From the NCBI GenBank assembly GCA_045576675.1, contig JAZNGX010000105.1, positions 1-11,253 on the forward strand: a DNA stretch of 11,253 bases, read 5' to 3'. Below, piece by piece: positions 1-7,350 of this stretch (position 1 is its first letter; each line of letters begins with the position of its first letter). The DNA is from JAZNGX01 sp045576675. Lineage in GTDB: Bacteria > Bacillota > Clostridia > Monoglobales > Firm-18. The translations under genes and the position numbers were made by a program. The notes beneath the pieces are model-generated. The model worked only from the letters and a program-made list of their open reading frames with translations. It was not told the origin of the DNA and made no database searches.

Positions 1-256
1 TGTTCCGCCGACCAAGTAACAATTCAACATCTTTTAATCTTTCTTTACAATTATTGTATTGTTATTTGTATTCCATTCTATTTCAACAGTCCAATCATCA
101 GTTTTAAATGTTCCGCCACTGCTTACGTTGTTTTGTCTTTCCCTTTTCTTTTACGACATTTTCAGAAAAAAGCGACATTTTTACCATATTAAATTTTTAG
201 CCCTTACAACACAAGTTTACCATATAAAAACACAAAAATCAATCGGCATATTTCAA
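1..256. other. Gene-poor AT-rich region left of prmA
   Basis: No complete gene can be supported here. The stretch is AT-rich and lies beyond the prmA terminator. It contains short direct repeats when read on the minus strand: two TATGGTAAA copies and two AAATGTCG copies within about 80 bases. The word TGTTCCGCC also occurs twice on the plus strand, at 1-9 and 109-117. Clusters of short repeats like these can mark the end of an insertion sequence, but no transposase is visible, so that remains a guess. A possible decayed coding fragment is listed separately. Confidence 0.4.
34..150 (-). pseudogene. Possible decayed small coding fragment (no start codon)
   Basis: On the minus strand a frame stays open for 38 codons between stops at 151-153 and 34-36. 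Its translation ends with a protein-like stretch including GGTFKTDDWTVEIEW and finishing IIVKKD. There is no ATG, GTG or TTG start in frame. A second short frame begins with ATG at 176-178 and reads MSLFSENVVKEKGKTKQ. It would join the first if one base were shifted in the A/G-rich run around 128-150. This suggests a frameshifted or truncated small gene, but the length is too short to exclude chance. I recognise no family. Confidence 0.2.
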
Positions 257-292
257 CATAAGAAAAGCGGCTATGTCAACCGACACAACCGC
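257..292 (-). terminator. Intrinsic terminator after prmA
   Basis: Read on the minus strand, an 11-bp stem (two G-U wobbles) with a GGTT loop occupies 267-292. The stem starts with GCGG and closes with CCGC, and is followed by TTTTCTTAT. It begins 8 bases after the prmA stop codon, so it is the natural end of the hrcA-grpE-dnaK-dnaJ-prmA transcript. Confidence 0.88.
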
Positions 293-299
293 CTGATAA

Positions 300-1205
300 T
301 CACTTTTTATTGCAAAGCATTGCCGCCCACTCGCCCTGACGTAACACCTCTTTTATTTCATATCCTGTTTCGTTAAGCTTAGTCTTAACATCGTCAATTC
401 TGTCCTCAATTATTCCGGAGCAGATAAACACGCCGTCATCCTCAATAAAGGGCAGCACATCGGGGCAAAGCATTATAATTGCATCCGCAACAATGTTTGC
501 TACGGCAATTTTAAATTTGCCCGAAATTTCATCTACAAGATTACCCTTTTTAATATCATATCTTGGAGCAACAAAACCATTCATTTTGCCATTTTCTATT
601 GCTACATCTACTGCGACGGGGTCGATATCAACTCCAACAACAGATTTTGCACCCAAAAGCAGTGATGTTATTGAAAGAATACCACTGCCGCAGCCAACGT
701 CTAAAACATCAGTATCTGCATCAACAAAACGCTCTAAAAGCTCCATACACATTCTTGTGGTTTCGTGAGTTCCTGTACCAAATGCCATACCTGGGTCAAG
801 CTCAACGATAACATCGTTTTCTTGTTTTTCGTAATCCTCCCAAGACGGCTTTATAACAATGTTTTTTCCAACACGTATCGGCTTGTAATACTTTTTCCAG
901 TTGTTTGCCCAGTCACTCTGCTCAACGCTTATTACATCAAGCTTTGTATCGGCAGGCAAAAGCAGCTTAATTTGCTCAATAACAGGTAAAATATCCTCAC
1001 ACTCTGCAATAAAGCCGCTTACGCTTGCAACTGTCTGGTCTTTATTTAATATTTCTGTATCCACATAGTCCCATTTGCAGCCCTCAATATCAGAATAATC
1101 CTCAATCATAATGCCGCCGATAAAATTCATCATAGTCATAACATCGGTAGCAAGCTGCAGGTTTTCTACAGGCACAGTTACTTTTATCTGATTATAGCTG
1201 TCCAT
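300..1205 (-). CDS. prmA: Ribosomal protein L11 methyltransferase PrmA
   Basis: The product is 301 residues and is a SAM-dependent methyltransferase that in this family trimethylates lysines and the N-terminus of ribosomal protein L11 in the cytoplasm. The N-terminal half is the substrate-recognition domain. The catalytic domain shows the PrmA signature AFGTGTHETT at residues 141-150, SAM-binding motif I VLDVGCGSG at about 167-175, the acidic ribose-contacting VDID near 192-195, and an NIVA motif at 237-240 that matches the family's active-site NxxA. Length fits the family. The ATG lies 3 bases past the dnaJ stop, so the gene is cotranscribed and probably translationally coupled. A terminator follows at once. 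Placement after dnaJ is standard in Bacillota. The family identity is very secure; the methylation target is taken from family knowledge. Confidence 0.95.
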   Translation of the reverse strand: MDSYNQIKVTVPVENLQLATDVMTMMNFIGGIMIEDYSDIEGCKWDYVDTEILNKDQTVASVSGFIAECEDILPVIEQIKLLLPADTKLDVISVEQSDWANNWKKYYKPIRVGKNIVIKPSWEDYEKQENDVIVELDPGMAFGTGTHETTRMCMELLERFVDADTDVLDVGCGSGILSITSLLLGAKSVVGVDIDPVAVDVAIENGKMNGFVAPRYDIKKGNLVDEISGKFKIAVANIVADAIIMLCPDVLPFIEDDGVFICSGIIEDRIDDVKTKLNETGYEIKEVLRQGEWAAMLCNKK

Positions 1206-1208
1206 AAA

Positions 1209-2357
1209 TTACGCCTTCTTTATAGTTTCTTTCATTTTGTCAAAAAAGCTTTTTTTCTGCTCGTGATTGTTCATTCCCATTGAATCACCAAAGGCTTTTA
1301 AAAGCTTTTTCTGCTGAGAATTAAGCTGCTTTGGTATTTCAACAACAATCTTTACAAGCTGGTCGCCACTGCCTGAGCCGCGTAGCTTTTTAATACCCTC
1401 GCCACGAAGTCTGAAGGTTACACCATTTTGAGTACCCTCAGGAATTTTAATTTTTGCCTTGCCATTAAGCGTCGGCACCTCGATTTCAGCACCAAGAGTT
1501 GCTTCAATAAAAGTAATCGGCACAGTGCAATGCACGTCGTAGCCGTCACGTGTGAACAGCTTATGTGGCTTAACTGTTACTGCAAGGTAAACATCACCTG
1601 CAGCGCCGCCGTTTGTTCCGTGGTTGCCCTCACCCCTTACAGTCAGCACCTGACCGTGGTCGATACCGGCAGGAATTTTAACATTTATGGTCTTTGTCTT
1701 TTTAACCTTGCCCTTGCCTGAGCATTTGCTGCAGCGTTCCTTTATAACCTTACCTGTTCCCATACAGGTGTTACAGGTTGTAACATTCTGGAACACACCA
1801 AACGGTGTTCTCTGCTGAGTACGCATCTGACCTGAGCCGTGACACACAGAGCAGGTTTCAATTTCTGTGCCATTTTTAGCACCTGTTCCCTTACAGTCAG
1901 GACAGTCTTCACTGCACGTTACTTCGATTTTAGTATCAAATCCCATTGCCGCCTGTTCAAAGGTTAAAACAATATTCTGCTGAATGTCTGCACCCTTGCG
2001 TGGGCCGTTTCGCCTTGCCCCACGCTGTGAGCCACCACCGAAAAATGAGCCGAATATATCGCCCAAATCTACATCCATACCGCCAAAGCCGCCGAAATCA
2101 AAGCCGCCAAAGCCACCGGCACCGCTGTCATCCACACCGCTGTGGCCGAATTGGTCATAACGACGGCGTTTTTCTTCATCACTTAAAATTGCATACGCCT
2201 CATTAACCTCTTTAAAGTTAGCTTCCGCAACCTTGTCACCTGGATTTAAGTCGGGGTGATACTGCTTTGCTTTTTTTCTGTATGCTTTTTTTATCTCATC
2301 GTCTGACGCACCCTTTTGCACGCCTAAGACTTCATAATAATCTCGTTTTTCTGCCAA
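1209..2357 (-). CDS. dnaJ: Chaperone protein DnaJ (Hsp40)
   Basis: DnaJ delivers unfolded clients to DnaK and stimulates its ATPase. The 382-residue product has the full type I layout. The J domain covers about residues 5-70 with the HPD tripeptide at 34-36. A glycine/phenylalanine-rich linker lies at about 78-110. Four zinc-binding CxxCxGxG repeats have cysteine pairs at about 152/155, 169/172, 195/198 and 209/212. The C-terminal client-binding domains follow. I place the start at the TTG at 2355-2357. This gives the canonical N-terminus MAEKRDYYEVLGV and puts a good ribosome-binding site (AAAGGGTGA) 5 bases upstream. An in-frame GTG at 2364-2366 would add MSI but lies inside that ribosome-binding site. 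The gene is separated from dnaK by an unusual structured element, while prmA follows 3 bases downstream. Confidence 0.96.
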   Translation of the reverse strand: MAEKRDYYEVLGVQKGASDDEIKKAYRKKAKQYHPDLNPGDKVAEANFKEVNEAYAILSDEEKRRRYDQFGHSGVDDSGAGGFGGFDFGGFGGMDVDLGDIFGSFFGGGSQRGARRNGPRKGADIQQNIVLTFEQAAMGFDTKIEVTCSEDCPDCKGTGAKNGTEIETCSVCHGSGQMRTQQRTPFGVFQNVTTCNTCMGTGKVIKERCSKCSGKGKVKKTKTINVKIPAGIDHGQVLTVRGEGNHGTNGGAAGDVYLAVTVKPHKLFTRDGYDVHCTVPITFIEATLGAEIEVPTLNGKAKIKIPEGTQNGVTFRLRGEGIKKLRGSGSGDQLVKIVVEIPKQLNSQQKKLLKAFGDSMGMNNHEQKKSFFDKMKETIKKA

Positions 2358-2362
2358 AATAC

Positions 2363-2371
2363 TCACCCTTT
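2363..2371 (-). promoter_or_regulatory. Ribosome-binding site deciding the dnaJ start
   Basis: AAAGGGTGA on the minus strand closely matches the anti-Shine-Dalgarno complement and sits 5 bases before the TTG at 2355-2357. The upstream GTG is part of this site itself, so it cannot be the start this site serves. The choice of TTG also agrees with the typical DnaJ N-terminus. Confidence 0.7.
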
Positions 2372-2379
2372 GTATTACT

Positions 2380-2396
2380 TATGCATTCTTTGCATA
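2380..2396. repeat. Short inverted repeat upstream of dnaJ
   Basis: TATGCA at 2380-2385 and TGCATA at 2391-2396 form a perfect 6-bp stem with a 5-base loop, just upstream of the dnaJ ribosome-binding site and outside the repeat-like element. In the transcript it could affect dnaJ translation or mRNA stability. No T-run follows it on the minus strand, so it is not a terminator. Confidence 0.35.
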
Positions 2397-2403
2397 TCGA
2401 GGG

Positions 2404-2725
2404 TGCGAGAAAATAGTGCAGAATGGACAAACTGAGTCAAGCGTAGCTTGAGTTACCCGAAGCTGTATGCGATACAGCGACGGAGTGTTGTCGAAATCTG
2501 CGATTTCGCTAACAACACCCGTGCAAGGACTTCCTGTGCGACAAGACGAAGTCGAAGTCAAACAGTTGAAGTCTACTGCGAGGCGAAGTTTGTTCATAGC
2601 ATAAAGCAATTAAATTGCAGAAATTCGCATTAAGCGAATTTCCACATAAAAATTTAATTTTTCAAGTCTGTACAAACCTTAATTAAAACTCCCATTGCTT
2701 TATGCGGTCTGTGCATTTTCTCACA
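2404..2725. repeat. Structured repeat-like (MITE-like) element between dnaK and dnaJ
   Basis: This non-coding stretch is packed with palindromes. The outer ends form an imperfect inverted repeat, TGCGAGAAAAT at 2404-2414 against ATTTTCTCACA at 2715-2725 (10 of 11 pairs). Inside, 2423-2433 pairs with 2587-2597 (11 bp, one G-T). That stem encloses hairpins at 2437-2451, 2462-2478 (7-bp stem) and 2485-2518 (14-bp stem with a 3-base bulge). A second arm, 2599-2610 with 2694-2705, is a perfect 12-bp pair enclosing a perfect 9-bp hairpin at 2620-2642. GAAGTC occurs three times at 2548-2573. No transposase and no clear target duplication are visible. It could be a miniature inverted-repeat element, another dispersed intergenic repeat, or a structured RNA in the operon transcript. 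Structure is seen directly; mobility is inferred. Confidence 0.6.
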
Positions 2726-2734
2726 GCCTGTTTA

Positions 2735-4561
2735 TTAGTTGTTTTCATCTACAGTGTATTCAGCATCAACGGTACCGTCATCCGCAGCACCGCCCTGCTC
2801 AGCTGCACCCTGTGCCTGAGCTTCTGCCTGTGCCTGCTGATACAATTTCTGAGAAATTTCATAGAACTTCTTTGAAAGCTCTTCTGTAGCAGCCTTAATC
2901 TTTTCAGTATCCTCAGTTTTTAATGCGTCCTTAACCTTTTCGATTTCAGCCTGAACGCCTGCTTTTTCGTCAGCAGAAACCTTGTCACCCAAATCTGTTA
3001 AAGCCTTTTCTGTCTGGAATACCATATGCTCTGCATTGTTTTTAACTTCAACCTTTTCCTTTGCAGCCTTATCCTCGTCTGCAAACTTTTCAGCATCAGC
3101 TACAGCCTTTTCAATTTCTTCCTCTGAAAGATTTGAGCTTGCTGTGATTGTGATTTTCTGAACAGTACCTGTTCCCAAATCCTTAGCTGAAACGTTAACA
3201 ATACCATTAGCGTCAATATCAAATGTTACTTCAATCTGCGGTACGCCTCTTGGTGCCGGAGGAATGTTTGAAAGCTCAAAACGTCCTAATGACTTATTAT
3301 ATGCAGCCATTTCACGTTCACCCTGCAGTACGTTGATTGTAACGCTGGTCTGATTATCTGCAGCAGTTGAATAAATTCTGCTCTTCTTTGTAGGAATAGT
3401 TGTGTTTCTTTCGATAATCTTGTTGCAGATGCCGCCCTCTGTTTCAATACCAAGTGACAAAGGTGTAACGTCTAACAACAACAAGCCTTTAACGTCGCCG
3501 CCTAAAACGCCGCCCTGAATTGCAGCACCTACAGCTACGCACTCGTCGGGGTTGATACCCTTTGAAGGTTCTTTGCCTGTAATCTTTTTAACAGCCTCAA
3601 CAACTGCAGGAATTCTTGTTGAACCACCAACCAACAATACCTTGTCAATGTCATTTGCTGTTAAGCCTGAATCGTTAAGAGCATTTCTTACAGGCTCCAT
3701 TGTCTTTTCAACAAGGTCAGCTGTCAATTCATCAAACTTAGCTCTTGTGATTGTAACATCTAAGTGCTTAGGACCTGTAGCATCAGCAGTGATATAAGGA
3801 AGATTTACGTTAACTGATGCAACGCCTGACAAGTCAATTTTAGCTTTTTCTGCAGCTTCAATTAATCTCTGCAATGCCATTTTGTCATTTCTTAAATCCA
3901 CACCGTTTTCTCTCTGGAATTCAGCTGCTAAATAGTCAACGATTTTCTGGTCAAAGTCGTCACCGCCAAGCTTGTTGTTACCGCTTGTTGCAAGAACTTC
4001 AAACACACCGTCGCCAATTTCAAGAATTGATACGTCGAATGTACCGCCGCCCAAGTCATAAACCATAATTTTCTGGTCGTTGTCTTTATCAAGACCATAA
4101 GCCAATGCAGCAGCAGTAGGCTCGTTGATGATTCTTAAAACCTCAAGACCTGCAATTTTACCTGCATCCTTTGTAGCCTGACGCTGTGAGTCGTTAAAGT
4201 AAGCAGGAACTGTGATAACAGCCTGTGTAACAGTTTCACCGAGGTAGGCTTCCGCATCGGCTTTTAGCTTTTGCAAAATCATAGCTGAAATCTCAGGGGG
4301 TGAATACTTTTTGTCATCAATGCTTACACGTCTGTCTGTACCCATATCTCTTTTAATTGAGATTATTGTTCTGTCAGGATTTGTTACTGCCTGACGCTTT
4401 GCAATCTGGCCGACAAGTCTTTCCCCATTTTTAGCAAATGCTACAACTGAAGATGTTGTTCTTGCACCCTCAGCGTTTGGTATAACAACAGGCTCGCCGC
4501 CTTCCATAACTGCAACGCATGAATTTGTTGTACCTAAATCAATACCTATAATTTTACTCAT
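2735..4561 (-). CDS. dnaK: Molecular chaperone DnaK (Hsp70)
   Basis: The 608-residue product is an ATP-driven chaperone that works with DnaJ and GrpE in the cytoplasm. The nucleotide-binding domain starts with IGIDLGTTNSC at 5-15, has the second phosphate motif DLGGGTFD at 169-176 and the adenosine-contact region LLVGGSTRIP at about 309-318. The interdomain linker and start of the substrate-binding domain are at about 357-370 (KGLLLLDVTPLSL). A helical lid follows, then a tail rich in Q and A ending in TVDENN. Length and the compact region after residue 75 fit Gram-positive DnaK, which lacks the roughly 25-residue insertion of Gram-negative forms. The ATG has a GGAGGAATTT ribosome-binding site. 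grpE lies 31 bases upstream. dnaJ starts about 377 bases downstream, an unusually long gap filled by a structured element. CIRCE control is expected. Confidence 0.98.
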   Translation of the reverse strand: MSKIIGIDLGTTNSCVAVMEGGEPVVIPNAEGARTTSSVVAFAKNGERLVGQIAKRQAVTNPDRTIISIKRDMGTDRRVSIDDKKYSPPEISAMILQKLKADAEAYLGETVTQAVITVPAYFNDSQRQATKDAGKIAGLEVLRIINEPTAAALAYGLDKDNDQKIMVYDLGGGTFDVSILEIGDGVFEVLATSGNNKLGGDDFDQKIVDYLAAEFQRENGVDLRNDKMALQRLIEAAEKAKIDLSGVASVNVNLPYITADATGPKHLDVTITRAKFDELTADLVEKTMEPVRNALNDSGLTANDIDKVLLVGGSTRIPAVVEAVKKITGKEPSKGINPDECVAVGAAIQGGVLGGDVKGLLLLDVTPLSLGIETEGGICNKIIERNTTIPTKKSRIYSTAADNQTSVTINVLQGEREMAAYNKSLGRFELSNIPPAPRGVPQIEVTFDIDANGIVNVSAKDLGTGTVQKITITASSNLSEEEIEKAVADAEKFADEDKAAKEKVEVKNNAEHMVFQTEKALTDLGDKVSADEKAGVQAEIEKVKDALKTEDTEKIKAATEELSKKFYEISQKLYQQAQAEAQAQGAAEQGGAADDGTVDAEYTVDENN

Positions 4562-4592
4562 TTTAAATTCCTCCTAAAAATCAAAATATATA

Positions 4593-5099
4593 TTAGTTAG
4601 CCACTTTAACAGTGGAGTGTCTTATAACCTTATCCTTATAAATATAACCCTTTGCAAATTCCTCAACGATTATGCTTTCGCCCTCAACGCTTTCGTCATC
4701 AATATGCATTACCGCGTTGTGAAGCTCAGGGTTTAATTCCTTGCCAAGCGTTTCAATGTAAGAAACACCAAGCTTTTCTAAAATCTCGTTAAACTGACGG
4801 TGTATTAACACTATACCATCATAGCTTACGTTGTCCTTATCAGCAACGGCTCTCTCCAGATTGTCAAGCACAGGAAGTATAGCCTCAAAAACCTCTGCTG
4901 CAGCAGTTGTATAAATCTGAGTTTTTTCCTTTAATGTACGCTTTTTGTAATTGTCAAATTCAGCCATCAGTCTTAAATATTTTTCATTTAATTCCTTTTC
5001 AACATCCTCGACTGTCTTTTCTGCAACTTCTTCTGTTTCCTCGGTAACTGTTTCTTCTACTTCTACTTCTTCATTTACCTTTTTATTTTCCTCACTCAT
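4593..5099 (-). CDS. grpE: Nucleotide exchange factor GrpE
   Basis: GrpE releases ADP from DnaK and resets the chaperone cycle. The 168-residue product has a very acidic, glutamate- and valine-rich N-terminus (about 1-35). A long helix that dimerises in this family follows, with the recognisable segment RLMAEFDNYKKRT. The C-terminal beta domain has NPELHNAVMHID and ends GYIYKDKVIRHSTVKVAN, close to the family consensus. The ATG overlaps the hrcA stop codon by one base (TAATG), and its GGAGGAT ribosome-binding site lies inside the end of hrcA. Translational coupling is therefore likely. dnaK follows after 31 bases. Identity is secure. Confidence 0.97.
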   Translation of the reverse strand: MSEENKKVNEEVEVEETVTEETEEVAEKTVEDVEKELNEKYLRLMAEFDNYKKRTLKEKTQIYTTAAAEVFEAILPVLDNLERAVADKDNVSYDGIVLIHRQFNEILEKLGVSYIETLGKELNPELHNAVMHIDDESVEGESIIVEEFAKGYIYKDKVIRHSTVKVAN

Positions 5100-6151
5100 T
5101 ACTTATCCTCCTTGGGTGTGTTATTAATTTTGTTTGGTATCATATTGTCAAGCTGTTTTGTAAACAGTTTCAGTGACGAAACAGCTTTGGAATAATTCAT
5201 TCGTGTAGGTCCGATAAGACCAATTGTGCCGACATTTTCGCCATTTAAGCTGTACGGTGAAAGAACAATTGAGCAGTCCTTAAGTTCAACTGCCTCGTTT
5301 TCACTTCCTATTATAATACGCACATCCTTGCTGTCCCCCAAAGCCGCAAGCTTTTGAATATTATTTTTGTTGTCTAAATATTCAAGCAGCTCTTTTGCTT
5401 TTTTGACATCGTTGTATTCGGGGAAGTCTAAAAGCTTTGCAGCACCGTTTATAAACACTTCAGAATCGTCAAGCGAATTAATACATTCGTTTACAAAATT
5501 CAAAACTGGCAGCAAGCCTGTGGCATACATCTGCATTTCGTTTTGCAAATCGTAAATTTTATCAAGATTAATCTTGTCTTTAGTAACGCCTGCAAGATTT
5601 TCATTAAGCATATTTGAAATCTTTTCAGTAACCTCACTGTCAATAACGCAGCCAAAGTCTATTTTCTTATTTTTAACAGCGTTTCTGTCTGTTACTACAA
5701 TCAAAAGTGCACTTGTTGCATCAATCGGCACCATATGGAAGTTTTTGATAAATCCGTTGTTATCTCCTGGGGTTAAGCCTACAATAGTATAGTTTGTAAG
5801 ATAAGAATATATGCTTGTAATTTCCTTAACAACCGTTTCAACCTCGGAAATCTGAATTTCCATCATAGATTTTAATCTGTTAAGCTCAGACACTGAAAAT
5901 TCATAATTTTTCATCAGTCTGTCAACATATGTTCTGTATCCCAATGTTGAAGGTATTCTGCCTGCCGAGGTGTGAGGCTGTGTTAAAAGTCCCATATCCT
6001 CAAGGTCGGACATTTCGTTTCTTATTGTTGCAGAGCTGACGTCAAGATCGTCAAGCTTTGAAATGGTGCGTGAGCCAACAGGCTCTGCTGTACGGATATA
6101 ATGCTCAATAACAGCACCAAGTATTTTCTTTTTTCTTTCGTCTAAATCCAT
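5099..6151 (-). CDS. hrcA: Heat-inducible transcription repressor HrcA
   Basis: HrcA is the dimeric repressor that binds CIRCE operators and needs GroEL for activity in the family. The 350-residue product begins with a winged helix-turn-helix domain (about 1-75) showing the family stretches GAVIEHYIRTAEPVGSRT, SSATIRNEMSDLE and HTSAGRIPSTLGYRTYVD. The GAF-like middle domain and dimerisation region follow, ending with the conserved VGTIGLIGPTRMNYSKAV. A perfect CIRCE lies 31 bases upstream of the ATG, so the gene should be autoregulated. The ribosome-binding site is the purine-rich AAGGTGGAG, about 7 bases before the ATG at 6149-6151. The stop codon overlaps the grpE start. Confidence 0.97.
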   Translation of the reverse strand: MDLDERKKKILGAVIEHYIRTAEPVGSRTISKLDDLDVSSATIRNEMSDLEDMGLLTQPHTSAGRIPSTLGYRTYVDRLMKNYEFSVSELNRLKSMMEIQISEVETVVKEITSIYSYLTNYTIVGLTPGDNNGFIKNFHMVPIDATSALLIVVTDRNAVKNKKIDFGCVIDSEVTEKISNMLNENLAGVTKDKINLDKIYDLQNEMQMYATGLLPVLNFVNECINSLDDSEVFINGAAKLLDFPEYNDVKKAKELLEYLDNKNNIQKLAALGDSKDVRIIIGSENEAVELKDCSIVLSPYSLNGENVGTIGLIGPTRMNYSKAVSSLKLFTKQLDNMIPNKINNTPKEDK

Positions 6152-6181
6152 ACCTGCTCCACCTTCTCTCCGCTTCGGTTG

Positions 6182-6208
6182 TTAGCACTCACTGATGTCG
6201 AGTGCTAA
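6182..6208 (-). promoter_or_regulatory. CIRCE operator (HrcA binding site)
   Basis: TTAGCACTC-N9-GAGTGCTAA is a perfect match to the CIRCE inverted repeat, with 9-base arms and a 9-base spacer. It lies downstream of the predicted transcription start and 31 bases before the hrcA ATG. Bound HrcA would therefore block the promoter or the start of elongation. It is the only CIRCE I see in the window. It controls hrcA to prmA but not lepA-hemW. Confidence 0.97.
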
Positions 6209-6219
6209 TTGTTAAGTAT

Positions 6220-6248
6220 AAAATACCACTATTTTTTATATTTGTCAA
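6220..6248 (-). promoter_or_regulatory. Sigma-A-type promoter of the hrcA heat-shock operon
   Basis: On the minus strand, a perfect -35 TTGACA (6243-6248) is followed by 17 bases and TATTTT (6220-6225). A TATACT at 6215-6220 would match the -10 better, but its spacing is 22. The start would fall just upstream of or at the edge of CIRCE, the usual arrangement for HrcA-controlled genes. The promoter lies only about 20 bases past the hemW stop, with no terminator between, so readthrough from lepA-hemW is also possible. Confidence 0.8.
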
Positions 6249-6266
6249 TACCTTTTAACAATTTAT

Positions 6267-7349
6267 TTACAGAAATTCGCTCATTATAACGTTTGAAACA
6301 CTTATGCCTTTGCGAGTAAGCTTTAACCTTTCGCCAAATTCAATATAACCTGTTTTAACATACTTATCTATTATACTTTTATATTTTTCATAAAAATTAA
6401 TGTTGTATATATTTTCAACATTTTTAACATCAAATCCGTCAATCATTCTTAGCCCTAAGAAAATATGCTCTGCCAGAGCGTCCTCCTTATTAATATACTC
6501 ACTTTGCGGATTATTATCATTAATATACTGCAAAACATTGCCTGTGTTCTGAATTCTCACATTATTAATCATAGAGCAAGCCCCTGCACCAAAGCCGATG
6601 TAATTTTCACGTTCCCAGTATTTGATATTGTGGCGGCAATGCTTGCCGTCACGGGCAAAGTTAGATATCTCATAGTGATTATACCCATTTTGCGAAAAAT
6701 AATCCACTGCATGGTAATACATTTCACGCTCGGTATCCTCGTCTGGCAGGTTCAGCGTTGCATTATAGAAAGGAGTGTTTTCTTCTATTATCAATGAGTA
6801 ACACGAAATGTGTGACGGATTAAGACCTACAACAGTTTTCAAAGTATTATCAAAGCTTTTTATAGTCTGCTCAGGTATGCCAAACATTAAATCTACATTA
6901 ATATTGTCAAAGCCTGCAAAAACTGCATCCTCATATGTTTTTAAAAACTGGCTGAAGCTATGCACTCTGCCTAATGCTTTAAGCTCATTATCATTAGCGG
7001 ACTGCAAGCCGATGCTTAACCTGTTTACCCCGCTTTGACGCAACAAAAGCAAACCCCGCCCGTCAACCGTTGCAGGGTTTGCTTCTACTGAAAACTCAAT
7101 ATTATCAAATTCAAATTTATTCTTTACTGCGGCTATTATTTCAAGCAAATCCTCAGTTTCCATTGAGGTAGGCGTTCCGCCGCCGAAAAAAACTGTGTCG
7201 GCTTTTGCGTCACCGTCGTAAGCATTTATTTCTTCTATAATTCTGTCCTTATACTGCTTTTTTAAATGAGCAATATTATCAAAGGAATTGAAGTCGCAGT
7301 AACCGCATTTTTTTACACAAAAAGGTATATGAACATAAACTCCCGTCAT
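6267..7349 (-). CDS. hemW: Radical SAM heme chaperone HemW (HemN-like)
   Basis: The 360-residue product is a radical SAM protein of the HemN/HemW family. HIPFCVKKCGYCDF at about 7-20 carries the CxxxCxxC cluster ligands C11, C15 and C18, and GGGTPT follows at 56-61. The fourth nearby cysteine typical of true coproporphyrinogen dehydrogenase HemN (CxxxCxxCxC) is absent. This, and the place next to lepA, favour HemW, which binds heme and hands it to respiratory proteins. The C-terminal HemN domain is present (LAEHIFLGLRMIDGF). I start at ATG 7347-7349, one base after the lepA stop. The frame is open further upstream, but that extension would lie inside lepA, is arginine-rich and does not resemble the family. 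No strong ribosome-binding site is adjacent, so translation is probably coupled to lepA. Older annotations call this a HemN-like coproporphyrinogen oxidase. Confidence 0.93.
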   Translation of the reverse strand: MTGVYVHIPFCVKKCGYCDFNSFDNIAHLKKQYKDRIIEEINAYDGDAKADTVFFGGGTPTSMETEDLLEIIAAVKNKFEFDNIEFSVEANPATVDGRGLLLLRQSGVNRLSIGLQSANDNELKALGRVHSFSQFLKTYEDAVFAGFDNINVDLMFGIPEQTIKSFDNTLKTVVGLNPSHISCYSLIIEENTPFYNATLNLPDEDTEREMYYHAVDYFSQNGYNHYEISNFARDGKHCRHNIKYWERENYIGFGAGACSMINNVRIQNTGNVLQYINDNNPQSEYINKEDALAEHIFLGLRMIDGFDVKNVENIYNINFYEKYKSIIDKYVKTGYIEFGERLKLTRKGISVSNVIMSEFL

Positions 7350-7350
7350 A